This document shows, piece by piece, positions 7,607 to 15,265 of a stretch of DNA of 16,426 bases (positions are counted from its first letter, which is position 1; each line of letters opens with the position of its first letter). Under the pieces are notes generated by a model, which saw nothing but the letters and a program-made list of their open reading frames with translations, was not told the DNA's origin and made no database searches. The position numbers were made by a program, and so were the translations under genes. The DNA lies in contig PMXT01000125.1 of assembly GCA_003170995.1 (NCBI GenBank), positions 1 to 16,426 of the forward strand, written 5' to 3'. Source of the DNA: Actinomycetota bacterium (GTDB lineage Bacteria; Actinomycetota; Thermoleophilia; Gaiellales; Gaiellaceae).

Positions 7607-8605
7607 CTAGGTCTCGCTGCGAACGCCCTTTTCTTCGCCAGATGCGGAGACGCGTTCGTCGCTTGAATCGACATTGGCCTTCGCAGGCGCTCGAGTACCG
7701 CGGATAAACGAGCTCGGATCGTCGAGGAGCTTCCGCCGCCGCCAGAGCTCGCGGTAGCCGTCGAGAAGACCGCGCGCAGCATCCCACTCCCTGTTCACCA
7801 GACGATGTAAAAAGAGCGTGGCGAGAAGGAAGCCGAACTGCGTTCGAGCCAGAATGGTTTGTGGGAAGTTCTTCTTGAACAGGTAGGTCCTGTTTACGAC
7901 AAGCATCTTGTTGACTGCACGCTGGTCGCGAACTCCGTGCTGCTCATGCCAGACCGAGATCGACGGTACGTAGCGTACGCGGCCGAGACGAGACAGGCGA
8001 TAGGAGAAATCTTCGTCTTCGGCCAACGCGTAGCCGGTGAGCAGCTCGTCGAAGCGAATCAGAGCCGCCGCCTCCCTACGCGCGCTCGCAAGACCACCTG
8101 ACTGGCGCTCCACATCGTGTTCACGGTTGAGATCGACCAGATAACGCGGATAGCCAAAGCGGGTGAAAGTGCCCTGCTTGCCGGATCCCGTGAGACACCT
8201 GCGTAAGCGTGAGTTAATACCACCGAAGCGATGCCACTCGGTGCCCTGTACGTCGCCGGTAACACCAACCAGCTGAGAATCCCGGTAGGCGTCCGCGAAG
8301 TGCGCGAAGATCGCAGCATCGACGACAACATCGTCGTCGAAAAAGACAATGACGTCGCCGCTGCTCGCATCGATCCCTCGATTGCGCTGTCTCGTTGATC
8401 CAGTCTCCGAAGCTAGATAAGCGAGCCGAAGCGCACTCGTGTTGGAAGCGAGATCTTCCACGACGCAGCGAGCGGATCCTTCGGGATCTCCGTCTACGAC
8501 GATGACCTCGTCCGGAGGCGGAACGCATGCGAGCAGACTCTCGATCACCCTACGCAGAGTCTCGGGACGCCTCAGGGTCGGGATCACAACTGAGAAGCTC
8601 GTCAC
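7607..8605 (-). CDS. GT2 family glycosyltransferase (GT-A fold)
   Basis: A 332-residue glycosyltransferase starting at GTG 8605. The start is supported by AAGAAGG seven bases upstream and by the family opening SFSVVIPTLRRP (3-14). The nucleotide-binding half has DEVIVVDGDP (32-41) and TGSTRQRNRGI (68-78), then the metal-binding DDD cluster FFDDDVVVD (88-96). The acceptor half has ERQSGGLASARREA (166-179) and a YALAEDEDFSYRL stretch (192-204). Its acidic residues (E196-D199) fit the catalytic base of GT2 enzymes, followed by WHEQH (219-223). Residues about 255-268 are moderately hydrophobic and could touch the membrane. The last 30 residues are charged and probably disordered. It likely adds one sugar of the repeat unit. 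An open frame continues to 8812 and would overlap the divergent flippase by 10 nt, but those 69 extra residues look non-coding. Confidence 0.93.
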   Translation of the reverse strand: MTSFSVVIPTLRRPETLRRVIESLLACVPPPDEVIVVDGDPEGSARCVVEDLASNTSALRLAYLASETGSTRQRNRGIDASSGDVIVFFDDDVVVDAAIFAHFADAYRDSQLVGVTGDVQGTEWHRFGGINSRLRRCLTGSGKQGTFTRFGYPRYLVDLNREHDVERQSGGLASARREAAALIRFDELLTGYALAEDEDFSYRLSRLGRVRYVPSISVWHEQHGVRDQRAVNKMLVVNRTYLFKKNFPQTILARTQFGFLLATLFLHRLVNREWDAARGLLDGYRELWRRRKLLDDPSSFIRGTRAPAKANVDSSDERVSASGEEKGVRSET

Positions 8606-8802
8606 CGGATGACCTTCTTCGCTCGCTTCACTTGGCCAGATGCTACCCGCCACCACGCTGCACAGAGAAACGCTCGTTGCAAAAGGCACGCTGGTGATTC
8701 GTGAGGAGCCACCACAGTTGGCCGAGAGATGGGCGCGTCCCGTGAAATCCTCCAGTACGCTTCGATCGGCGCCGGGATCCCAGAGCGATCTCCACACCAC
8801 CG
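8606..8802. promoter_or_regulatory. Divergent promoter region, GT2 and flippase
   Basis: This 197-nt gap separates two divergent genes and should carry both promoters. On the minus strand AAGAAGG (8613-8619) is the ribosome site of the GT2 gene. On the plus side no Shine-Dalgarno sequence precedes the flippase ATG at 8803. TACGCT (8756-8761) fits the TANNNT pattern, but its -35 partner is missing. Confidence 0.35.
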
Positions 8803-10194
8803 ATGACCGCACGCTTCACGCAACCGCAGATCAACGGACAGAACGAGGCCGGGCAAGGCGTTATCTCGGTCGCCGGCGGTTCGAGCCTCCTCCTTGTCGC
8901 ACGAGCACTGGCCAGCGCCGGGTTTTTCATTGCCGTCCTTCTACTTGCGCGAGGGCTGAGTCCCGATGGGCGTGGCAGCGTCGCTTTTATCACGGTGACA
9001 GCTCTGGTGATCGCGGCCGTCAGCCGTTTCGGTATCGACGACGCCACGACGGTCTTCGCGGCCCAGCAACACGCTCAGAGACCAGCCCTCCTAGCGAACA
9101 TGCTCGCCCTGGCGGCAATTGGAGCATTCGCCTTTGGAAGCGCGGCCTGCAGCGTTCTACTCTTCGCGCCCGGTATTCGTCCCGCCGGCGTCGGAGCCGT
9201 ACAGCTCGCGATTCTCCTCGTGGGCTCGGTTGCTGCCTCCCTCCAAATCGGCGCGCTTGCCTTCTTGCTCGGCTGCGGTCACATTCGGACTCAGGCCTTC
9301 ATCACCCCGGTGTTTCCGTGGCTGTACGCGTCTCTGATTGCGCTGGTTTGGGTGATCTTCGGACTGAGCGTAACCGGAGCGGTTCTGGCCTGGACAGGTT
9401 CGCAGATCTTCACTGCCGTTCTGTGCATCGCGGCGACGCTTCCGGTCGCGGGACTCGGTAGCCCGAACTGGCGGCTTCTCCGCGCTACGGCGCGCTTCGG
9501 CGTTCGAGTCTGGGCCAGGGGGCTAGCGGTCTTCGCCAACGCCCGTATCGACCAGGTGATCATGGGGCTGATCGCGAGCGAAGCCAGCCTCGGCATCTAT
9601 GCCGTAGCCGTTAACGCCGGAGAGATCGCCCTATACGTCCCCGGCGCTGTTGCGACTGCCCTGTTTCCTATCATTGCCGCCACCGAGGAGGGCAAGCGTC
9701 TCGACCTGACTCTGCGCGTCGCAAGGGCCCTGTTCCTCATCGCGCTGGCGAGCATCGCCGTTGCAGCGCTGGGAGGAAGCCCCCTCATCCCGGTCGTCTT
9801 CGGCCATCGCTACCACGCGTCGGTCGTGCCCTTCCTCTGGCTCCTGCCCGGCGCACTCGGGTTCTCGGCTATGGCCGTCTTCGGTAGCGCACTGGCTGCC
9901 TCCGGCTCTCCCGGTCGGGCGTCGCTAGGACCTACAGCCGCTCTCGTCGTCGGTATCGCCCTCGATCTCGCACTCATCCCGCCCTACGGAGCCGACGGAG
10001 CGGCCGCTGCCGCGACGGTCGCTTTCCTGGCCGGGGGCACCGTCTCGACAGTTCTACATTGGCGATTCGCGCGCTATCGCCTAACCAGGCTTGCCCCGCG
10101 TCTGTCCGATATCACCCTTATCTGGGGACTCGTCAAGCGAGCCCGGCAACGAGTGGCTAGCGCCAACCCACTCACCGAGATGCGTCGCACCTAG
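8803..10194 (+). CDS. Wzx-like lipid-linked oligosaccharide flippase
   Basis: A 463-residue polytopic membrane protein, very hydrophobic throughout, with about 12 predicted helices. Segments are visible near 24-48, 58-76, 100-122, 132-156, 168-188 and 192-212, and again from 242 to 425. The pattern matches the MOP superfamily (polysaccharide transporter / MurJ-like). It has an early GLSPDGRGSVAFI loop (51-63) and a mid-protein RIDQVIMGLIASEASLGIYA segment (248-267), a recurrent phrase in Wzx-type proteins. It should move the undecaprenyl-linked repeat unit from the cytoplasmic to the outer face of the membrane, ahead of the polymerase at 13828. The cytoplasmic C-terminal tail (about 425-463) is basic. 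It is divergent from the GT2 gene and convergent with the beta-helix gene. No ribosome site is evident, so the exact start is less certain. Confidence 0.9.
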   Translation: MTARFTQPQINGQNEAGQGVISVAGGSSLLLVARALASAGFFIAVLLLARGLSPDGRGSVAFITVTALVIAAVSRFGIDDATTVFAAQQHAQRPALLANMLALAAIGAFAFGSAACSVLLFAPGIRPAGVGAVQLAILLVGSVAASLQIGALAFLLGCGHIRTQAFITPVFPWLYASLIALVWVIFGLSVTGAVLAWTGSQIFTAVLCIAATLPVAGLGSPNWRLLRATARFGVRVWARGLAVFANARIDQVIMGLIASEASLGIYAVAVNAGEIALYVPGAVATALFPIIAATEEGKRLDLTLRVARALFLIALASIAVAALGGSPLIPVVFGHRYHASVVPFLWLLPGALGFSAMAVFGSALAASGSPGRASLGPTAALVVGIALDLALIPPYGADGAAAAATVAFLAGGTVSTVLHWRFARYRLTRLAPRLSDITLIWGLVKRARQRVASANPLTEMRRT

Positions 10195-10218
10195 CCTCGC
10201 CGTAGAGAGCGAAGACCA

Positions 10219-10237
10219 GTCGCCGGCTCTTGGCGAC
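10219..10237. terminator. Hairpin between convergent genes
   Basis: GTCGCC (10219-10224) and GGCGAC (10232-10237) form a perfect 6-bp stem with a 7-nt loop in the 65-nt gap between the stops of the flippase and the beta-helix gene. No T-run follows on either strand. It could act as a bidirectional terminator or simply protect transcript ends. Confidence 0.35.
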
Positions 10238-10259
10238 CGGGCGCGCTCGAGACACGACT

Positions 10260-12041
10260 CTAGAGATGGTCGGTCGAGATCGCCGTAGTGCCAGTGGCAA
10301 GCCCGGAGTAATCGTTACCGCCGAAGCTATTGGTGCCGACGTTCTGATAGGCACCGATCGCAGCCCAGTTCTGGTTGCGAAAGACGACGCCGGTTACAGT
10401 CGTCGACTCGGTGCCCTCGTCGAGATAGACGCCCGCCTGCCTGCCCGCGACCGTCGAGCCAGACGCGTCGATGAGACCGTTCTCGATCGTCGTGAAGTGA
10501 GCACCAGCCGCGCCGCCCCAGCTCGGATCCGCCCACTCCGCGTTGAAACCGGCGCGTGCACTACGGATGGCGAAGCCGTCGAAAACATCCCGATAGCTGT
10601 AGTGCTCCAGGTAGACACCCACTCCGGCGGCCTGGTTCGGTCCGGACATGTCGATGTCGAGGTCGCTGAAGGTCGTGTTCCAGGAGTTGTTCGCGACCTC
10701 GATCCCCGACCAGCTGACGTTACGCACCTTGATCCGGCGTACGCCGTTGACGACAGGTTGGCCGATCCACAACCCCGCCTCGGCTGTACCGTCAGAGGCG
10801 CCGGGCGTAGAGTTCGTAACCCCGTTCACGTAGATGTCGGAGATGGAGTCGATCTTCGGCGTGGCGCTACCGTAGGCAACCGTCTGATTGTCGCTCGCTC
10901 TGATTCCTTCGTTCGTAAAGTCGTAGAACTGAAGCCTCTGGGCAACGAGGCTGTCGGGGTTGTAGACGAGCAAGCCCTGTGGAATCACCCTGTTGCCACG
11001 GAACACGCAGTCCAGAACCTTACTCTGAGCTCCGCCGGCTCCCCAGACATGAACGATGCCGCCACCGAGAACCTTCGCAGGATCAGAGACGTCGAAGACG
11101 ACGCCCTGAACGCTTCCGCCGGGAGCGCCGTAGTTGCTCCCCATGACGAGCCCGGCCTTGAGTACGGCGCCGCCGAGATGCTGGGCGTAGAGGTGAGAGC
11201 CGTTGGTGTTCGCGAACGGTGCGCCGTTGTCGTAGACACCGTCTGCGAGAACAATGTTCTGCGAAGTCGAGCTAGCGAGCGCGGATGCTAGATCAGCCGA
11301 GTTCGATACGACAACCGCCCCGGTAGGGATGCTGTAGCTAGCCGGCGCTGCAGGTGGCTGCACAGCCGAGGAATCGGGCGTCGAAGTGGTGGTCGTCGAA
11401 GTGGTGGTTGTAGACGGTGCGGGCGCCGCGATCACGGTCCAGGTCGCGCTCGCGCTCGACGAACCGCTCGCGTTGCTCACGGTCACCATAAAGGTGTGCG
11501 TTCCAACGGCGAGACCGGAGTAGGCAACAGGGCTCGCGCACGCTGCCGGACTCCTGTCATCGAGCCGGCAAACGATGCTGGTCGCGTTCATAGACGTCCA
11601 GGCCAAAGCCGCGCTCGTGCTGACAGTCGAGTCGGAGGGCCGTGAGGCAAGTGTGGCGGTCGGCGCCGGCCAGGCGACACGCCACGTCGTCGAAGCGCTT
11701 GACGAACCCGAGCGGTTAGTCGCGTGAACGACAAATGTGTGACTGCCGTAGGTGAGCCCCGTGTAGGTCTTCGGGCTGATGCAGTTCGTGGCCCTCTTGC
11801 CGTCGAGCTGACACGTAGTACGCACGCTCTTCCCGGTCACCGAGAAAGCAATGGCCGCTTTCGTACTCGTCGTCGGATCGGCCGGTGCGCTTGTGATTCG
11901 GATTATCGGAGCGCCGCTTGCGCTCATCCTCGAAGTCGCGGCACTCGAAAGCGACGCCGTTCCCGTCAGCACCAACGAGGCGAGGACTCCGAGTAGAGCG
12001 GCGTATATGTGTCGCCGGTGAGAATGCTGTTGATCCCCCAT
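10260..12041 (-). CDS. Secreted Ig-like repeat and parallel beta-helix protein
   Basis: A 593-residue exported protein from ATG 12041; a GTG directly before it at 12044 is an equal alternative, and neither has a ribosome site. A signal peptide is clear: HSHRRH, a hydrophobic core (about 12-31), then a likely cleavage near SLSSAA (30-35). Two related Ig-like repeats follow, at about 45-124 and 126-204. Each has a Cys pair ten residues apart (C77/C87 and C158/C168) and ends in SGSSSAS-TW. A Thr/Ser linker (210-221) leads to a right-handed parallel beta-helix (about 238-593), rich in short Gly/Asn turns and V-x-V strands. Its opening, SADLASAL then NIVLADGVYDN, resembles the start of PL6-type lyases and C5-epimerase-like proteins. 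Catalytic residues could not be confirmed. Given the neighbours it may bind, cut or epimerise the exported polysaccharide; a surface adhesin is the alternative. Confidence 0.88.
   Translation of the reverse strand: MGDQQHSHRRHIYAALLGVLASLVLTGTASLSSAATSRMSASGAPIIRITSAPADPTTSTKAAIAFSVTGKSVRTTCQLDGKRATNCISPKTYTGLTYGSHTFVVHATNRSGSSSASTTWRVAWPAPTATLASRPSDSTVSTSAALAWTSMNATSIVCRLDDRSPAACASPVAYSGLAVGTHTFMVTVSNASGSSSASATWTVIAAPAPSTTTTSTTTTSTPDSSAVQPPAAPASYSIPTGAVVVSNSADLASALASSTSQNIVLADGVYDNGAPFANTNGSHLYAQHLGGAVLKAGLVMGSNYGAPGGSVQGVVFDVSDPAKVLGGGIVHVWGAGGAQSKVLDCVFRGNRVIPQGLLVYNPDSLVAQRLQFYDFTNEGIRASDNQTVAYGSATPKIDSISDIYVNGVTNSTPGASDGTAEAGLWIGQPVVNGVRRIKVRNVSWSGIEVANNSWNTTFSDLDIDMSGPNQAAGVGVYLEHYSYRDVFDGFAIRSARAGFNAEWADPSWGGAAGAHFTTIENGLIDASGSTVAGRQAGVYLDEGTESTTVTGVVFRNQNWAAIGAYQNVGTNSFGGNDYSGLATGTTAISTDHL
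11380..11409 (-). repeat. Two 15-bp tandem repeats encoding Thr/Ser linker
   Basis: Units 11380-11394 and 11395-11409 differ only at the last base and encode the TTTTS-type linker between the Ig-like repeats and the beta-helix. The repeat keeps frame, so gain or loss of units would only change linker length. Confidence 0.7.
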
Positions 12042-12258
12042 CACAGTAGGTGGGATCGGGACTCTTCTGGGTGATCCCTAGCCCTCGTTCAAGCGATAAA
12101 CACCCCCTTTCTGTGCGATATTCGATCGCGCAGACGCGATCTACCGGCTGGCGCCGCGAGCCGGCTCGCACGGGCGGATCTCGCTATCGCTTGCCGAAAG
12201 AGAAAAGAGTGGAGAAGGAGCAAGGCGGACAGTAAGGGCGTGCGCGAGTTCGGCCCTC

Positions 12259-12264
12259 TATCAT
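12259..12264 (+). promoter_or_regulatory. Possible -10 element (TATCAT)
   Basis: TATCAT fits TANNNT and lies 42 nt before the ATG at 12307. A direct repeat begins at the very next base. No convincing -35 is present. Confidence 0.3.
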
Positions 12265-12289
12265 CTGAGAGCGCTTCTAGCTGAGAGCG
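12265..12289 (+). repeat. Direct repeat of CTGAGAGCG
   Basis: CTGAGAGCG occurs at 12265-12273 and again at 12281-12289, a 16-bp start-to-start distance. It sits between the -10-like TATCAT and the ribosome site of the Wzz/kinase gene. The position suits an operator near the transcription start, but no binding factor is known. Confidence 0.5.
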
Positions 12290-12296
12290 GGGCAAA

Positions 12297-12302
12297 AGGA
12301 GG
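12297..12302 (+). promoter_or_regulatory. Strong ribosome binding site
   Basis: AGGAGG, within the run AAAAGGAGG (12294-12302), lies four bases before ATG 12307. It is a full Shine-Dalgarno match, the strongest in the window, and suggests this protein is made at a high level. Confidence 0.8.
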
Positions 12303-12306
12303 TTTC

Positions 12307-13821
12307 ATGCAAGACGAGCTCGATCTTCGTCACTACGTCGGAATCGTTCGGCGTCATCTACTACTCGTGATCGTGACGACGATCGTTGTGGGCGGTGCGG
12401 CGCTCGGTGCCTCGCTGCTCGAGAAGCCTCGTTACCGGGCGACTGCGACGATCCTTTTCACACCCCAGGCACAGAGCTTCACGGGCAACTCGTCGGAGGA
12501 TCCGGCCCGAGTACTGAGCACGCTCGCCGACCTGGCGACCAACAACGCAATCCTCAGGCGCGCCGCCTCGGAACTCGGCTCGAATGAGACCGCTCTTTCT
12601 CTCTCGGAAACCGTCTCGATCAACGCTTCCGCGGATCAAGACATCCTTAGGCTCGGCGCTACCGACACCAAAGCAAAGCGCGCAGCGCGTAAGGCCAATA
12701 CCGTCACGACGGCTTTTCTAGCCTGGCGGACCGAGACTCAGCAGGCAGTGACGAGGGCGCAGGTCGCAATCCTCCAGCGACAGGTGAGAGAACTAATAGC
12801 GCGCGGAGCCAAGGCCGACCAGACGGTCATAGCAGCTCTGCAAGGTCAGCTCGCCGAAGCGCGAGCTCAGCTCCAGAACCCGACCAGCGACCTGTCACTC
12901 GTCCAAGCCGCCACGGCGCCCGGAAGCCCCTACACTCCTCATCCCATTCGGAACTTGGCTATCGGGCTACTCAGCGGGCTGCTGCTGGGCATCTTCGCGA
13001 CTTTCCTGCGTGAGCGGATGGGCCGGCGCCTGTACGGCATCGAAGAAGCCGAACAGATCTACGGCCGCCCCTCGCTCGGAGTCGTACCTCACATCAGCGC
13101 CGCGGCGCGCGGAGACCGGCACGCCGCGATCGGCAACTACAGCAGTGCCTCCATCCTGGCCGAGGCGTACCGCACGATTCGCGCGAATCTCGCTCTATTT
13201 CGTATCAATGAGAGCTCTCTCAAGACCGTCGTCATCTCCTCGGCGGTGCCAAGCGAGGGAAAGAGCGCCGTTACCGCCAACCTGGCGGCTGCACTCGCGT
13301 CGAGCGGCCGCAACGTGCTGGCAATCTCGGCCGACCTTCGCTCGCCGTCTCTCCACGAGTATTTCACCTCCAGCCGTGGCGAACTCAGCGGGCTGCTCGA
13401 GGTCCTCTCGGGAGATACGATTCTGGAGAAGGCGGCGAGAACGATCGTTCTCGACGGGGACATGACCTCGAAGACCGGCGGGCGGCTCTCGCTTCTTGCG
13501 AACAACCGGATCTTCTTCGACCCCGTCGTTCTCTTCCAGTCGATCGCGATGGCGAACCTCCTCAAGGAGGCACGGGCTCGCTTCGACATCGTCCTTTTCG
13601 ATGCGCCGCCGATTCTCACGAATGCAGACACCTTCGTACTCGCACAGAAGACGGATGCGCTCCTGATCGTGACGCGACTCGATCAGATCACACGCGACCA
13701 GGCGCGAAAGGCCGCGCGCGCACTCCAGACCGCCGAGATTACGCCGCTCGGACTGATCGTCACCGGCGTGCGCAACCGCGACGAGGCCTACGGCTACGGT
13801 ACGGACGCCGAATCGGCTTGA
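12307..13821 (+). CDS. Wzz-type chain-length regulator fused to BY-kinase-like ATPase
   Basis: A 504-residue inner-membrane polysaccharide co-polymerase that controls chain length and export. The Wzz half has a first membrane helix (about 16-38), an extracytoplasmic part with helical, coiled-coil-like stretches (about 145-192), and the Pro-rich PGSPYTPHP (205-213) before a second helix (214-234). The cytoplasmic half resembles CapB/CpsD-type tyrosine kinases. It has a Walker A loop SSAVPSEGKSAVTAN (311-325, K319), the A' segment VLAISADLRSP (337-347) and a Walker B FDIVLFDAPP (426-435). The first Asp of the usual A' D-x-D-x-R motif is Ser (S341), and the tail holds only two tyrosines (Y494, Y497) rather than a cluster, so autokinase activity may be weak or absent. 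A fused arrangement is typical of Gram-negative Wzc and also occurs in other phyla. It starts a three-gene plus-strand block, six bases before the polymerase gene. Confidence 0.93.
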   Translation: MQDELDLRHYVGIVRRHLLLVIVTTIVVGGAALGASLLEKPRYRATATILFTPQAQSFTGNSSEDPARVLSTLADLATNNAILRRAASELGSNETALSLSETVSINASADQDILRLGATDTKAKRAARKANTVTTAFLAWRTETQQAVTRAQVAILQRQVRELIARGAKADQTVIAALQGQLAEARAQLQNPTSDLSLVQAATAPGSPYTPHPIRNLAIGLLSGLLLGIFATFLRERMGRRLYGIEEAEQIYGRPSLGVVPHISAAARGDRHAAIGNYSSASILAEAYRTIRANLALFRINESSLKTVVISSAVPSEGKSAVTANLAAALASSGRNVLAISADLRSPSLHEYFTSSRGELSGLLEVLSGDTILEKAARTIVLDGDMTSKTGGRLSLLANNRIFFDPVVLFQSIAMANLLKEARARFDIVLFDAPPILTNADTFVLAQKTDALLIVTRLDQITRDQARKAARALQTAEITPLGLIVTGVRNRDEAYGYGTDAESA

Positions 13822-13827
13822 GAGCGA

Positions 13828-15243
13828 ATGACGGTCGTGCCTGCAGCGGCGCGCGGTAGGGGATGGCCCCCGGACTGGGGGCGTCTGGCAGGAGGGATCG
13901 TCTGGCTAACCGCCGCATTGCTCGTCGGCCTGGCTCTGCCATTGGTCCTTGCCGACCAAACGGGCTCGCTCGTCAGTCTCGCGATTATTGGTCTCGTCGC
14001 GGGGATCGGGCTCGTCGTCTTCGCGTTCGCCCGGCCCGAAGCTCTCTTCGTAGTTGCCTTCGTATTGCTCGCCGTAGTACGAACCAACCCTGCTCCCGTC
14101 GATCTGATCTTCGCTTTGCTCGTGGTTTCGACTCTGTCGAGAGGGCGGCCGTTCGCGCGCGTTCCTCCGCTTATCGGCGTGGGGCTTGTCCTGTTCGGAA
14201 TCCTCTCGATCGCATCGACGATAAACGCCCTCGATGGTCGCCGTGCCCTCGTCTTCGGGTCTACGACCGTCTACCTGATCGTCCTCGCGCTTTGGCTGAC
14301 GGGGATGTTCGAGAACGCCGCCCTGACGAGGCGCGCGCTCAAGGCCTACGTCCTGGTTGCAGTCGCGTCAGCGATCATCGGCATCCTCGCGCTCGAAGTG
14401 CCCTTCCCGGGTAGAGCGCTCTTCCTCTACGACAGCCAGCGACCTATGGCACTTTTCAAAGACCCCAACGTCTTCGGTCCCTTTCTTGTTCCAGCCGCTG
14501 CGATCATGCTCGAGGAGTTGATACGGCCGCGCTTGTTGGGATGGAACGCCCGACGCTCATTTCTCGCTTTCGCCACGCTCTCCGCAGGCGTGGTCTTCTC
14601 GTTCTCGCGCGCGGGATGGCTCAATCTCGGAATAGCGATCGCCGTTGTGGTCTGTGTCTATGCGGGAAGAAAGCGAGGATTGGCAGCGACGGCCCGCTCG
14701 ATCGGCGCAATCGCGTTATGCGCGCTCTTGGGTATCGGGTTGCTCGTAAGCACAGGCTCGCTCAGCTTTCTCGAATCGAGATCTCACCTCATCAACTACG
14801 ACACGCAGCGCTTCGCGGCTCAATCTACAGCCCTGGAGCACGCAAGTACGCACGTTCTCGGATTCGGCCCCGGACAAAGCGAGGTCGAGCTCAACATATC
14901 CACGCACAGCCTCTATGCGCGGGTGGGCTACGAGCAAGGCCTACTGGGACTAGCGTTGATGATCGGCATCCTCGGCGCCACGTTACTCGTGGCAGTCGAA
15001 CTCGTCGCTCGCGACAGCGATCTTCACGGACTTGGGTCAGCCGCATTGCTCGCCTCCTGGATCGGCCTGCTCGCAAACAGCTTCTTCGTCGACACGCTCC
15101 ACTGGCGACACCTCTGGGTCGTCGCGGCGTTCATCTGGTGCGCCTCGGCGCTCTCAGCACAAGCGGGACTACCAGCCGGTAAACTGCGTCCAGCAATCGC
15201 TGCCATAACGAACTCGGGTAGTCGCTCGTCGTCAACTTCGTAG
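13828..15243 (+). CDS. Wzy-like polymerase, O-antigen ligase family
   Basis: A 471-residue integral membrane protein with about 10-12 hydrophobic helices. It matches the O-antigen ligase/Wzy_C family by the DSQRPMALFKDPNVFGPFLV stretch (202-221), FSFSRAGWLNLG (257-268) and a large outer loop. That loop holds GFGPGQ (345-350) and THSLYARVGYEQGLLGL (359-375), in which H360 is a candidate functional residue. In this locus it most likely polymerises flipped repeat units on the outer membrane face; ligation to another carrier is the alternative. The ATG follows the Wzz/kinase stop by six bases, so the two are probably translationally coupled and work together. The last 25 residues are Ser-rich and hydrophilic. 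The stop codon lies inside a hairpin. Confidence 0.92.
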   Translation: MTVVPAAARGRGWPPDWGRLAGGIVWLTAALLVGLALPLVLADQTGSLVSLAIIGLVAGIGLVVFAFARPEALFVVAFVLLAVVRTNPAPVDLIFALLVVSTLSRGRPFARVPPLIGVGLVLFGILSIASTINALDGRRALVFGSTTVYLIVLALWLTGMFENAALTRRALKAYVLVAVASAIIGILALEVPFPGRALFLYDSQRPMALFKDPNVFGPFLVPAAAIMLEELIRPRLLGWNARRSFLAFATLSAGVVFSFSRAGWLNLGIAIAVVVCVYAGRKRGLAATARSIGAIALCALLGIGLLVSTGSLSFLESRSHLINYDTQRFAAQSTALEHASTHVLGFGPGQSEVELNISTHSLYARVGYEQGLLGLALMIGILGATLLVAVELVARDSDLHGLGSAALLASWIGLLANSFFVDTLHWRHLWVVAAFIWCASALSAQAGLPAGKLRPAIAAITNSGSRSSSTS

Positions 15244-15265
15244 CTCGAGAAAGGGGACGAAGTTG
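15233..15265 (+). terminator. 9-bp hairpin across the polymerase stop codon
   Basis: CAACTTCGT (15233-15241) and ACGAAGTTG (15257-15265) form a perfect 9-bp stem with a 15-nt loop. The TAG stop (15241-15243) begins at the base of the loop. No T-run follows. It could dampen read-through into the deacetylase gene or protect the 3' end of the polymerase message. The stretch from 15266 to 15456 holds no gene I can support. Confidence 0.4.

Larger units (their letters stand above)
12042..12306. promoter_or_regulatory. Structured divergent region before Wzz/kinase gene
   Basis: This gap separates the divergent beta-helix and Wzz/kinase genes. It contains GATCGCG/CGCGATC (12124-12130 with 12135-12141), a perfect 7-bp stem with a 4-nt loop. 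Two bases later comes CCGGCT/AGCCGG (12144-12149 with 12159-12164). GGGATC/GATCCC (12052-12057 with 12073-12078) forms a looser third pair. None matches a riboswitch family I know. They may be protein-binding sites or leader structures, depending on where transcription starts. Confidence 0.4.

Noticed and set aside
7590..7615. GAGAC/GTCTC inverted repeat between the convergent GT4 and GT2 genes
   Set aside because: Only five base pairs with a 16-nt loop, too weak to call a terminator.
8606..8812. 69-residue N-terminal extension of the GT2 gene
   Set aside because: It lacks family similarity, overlaps the divergent flippase gene, and the GTG at 8605 has a good ribosome site at the right spacing.
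12042..12306. c-di-GMP or c-di-AMP riboswitch in the leader of the Wzz/kinase gene
   Set aside because: I looked for the conserved core sequences of both families and did not find them; the hairpins are short and do not reproduce either fold.
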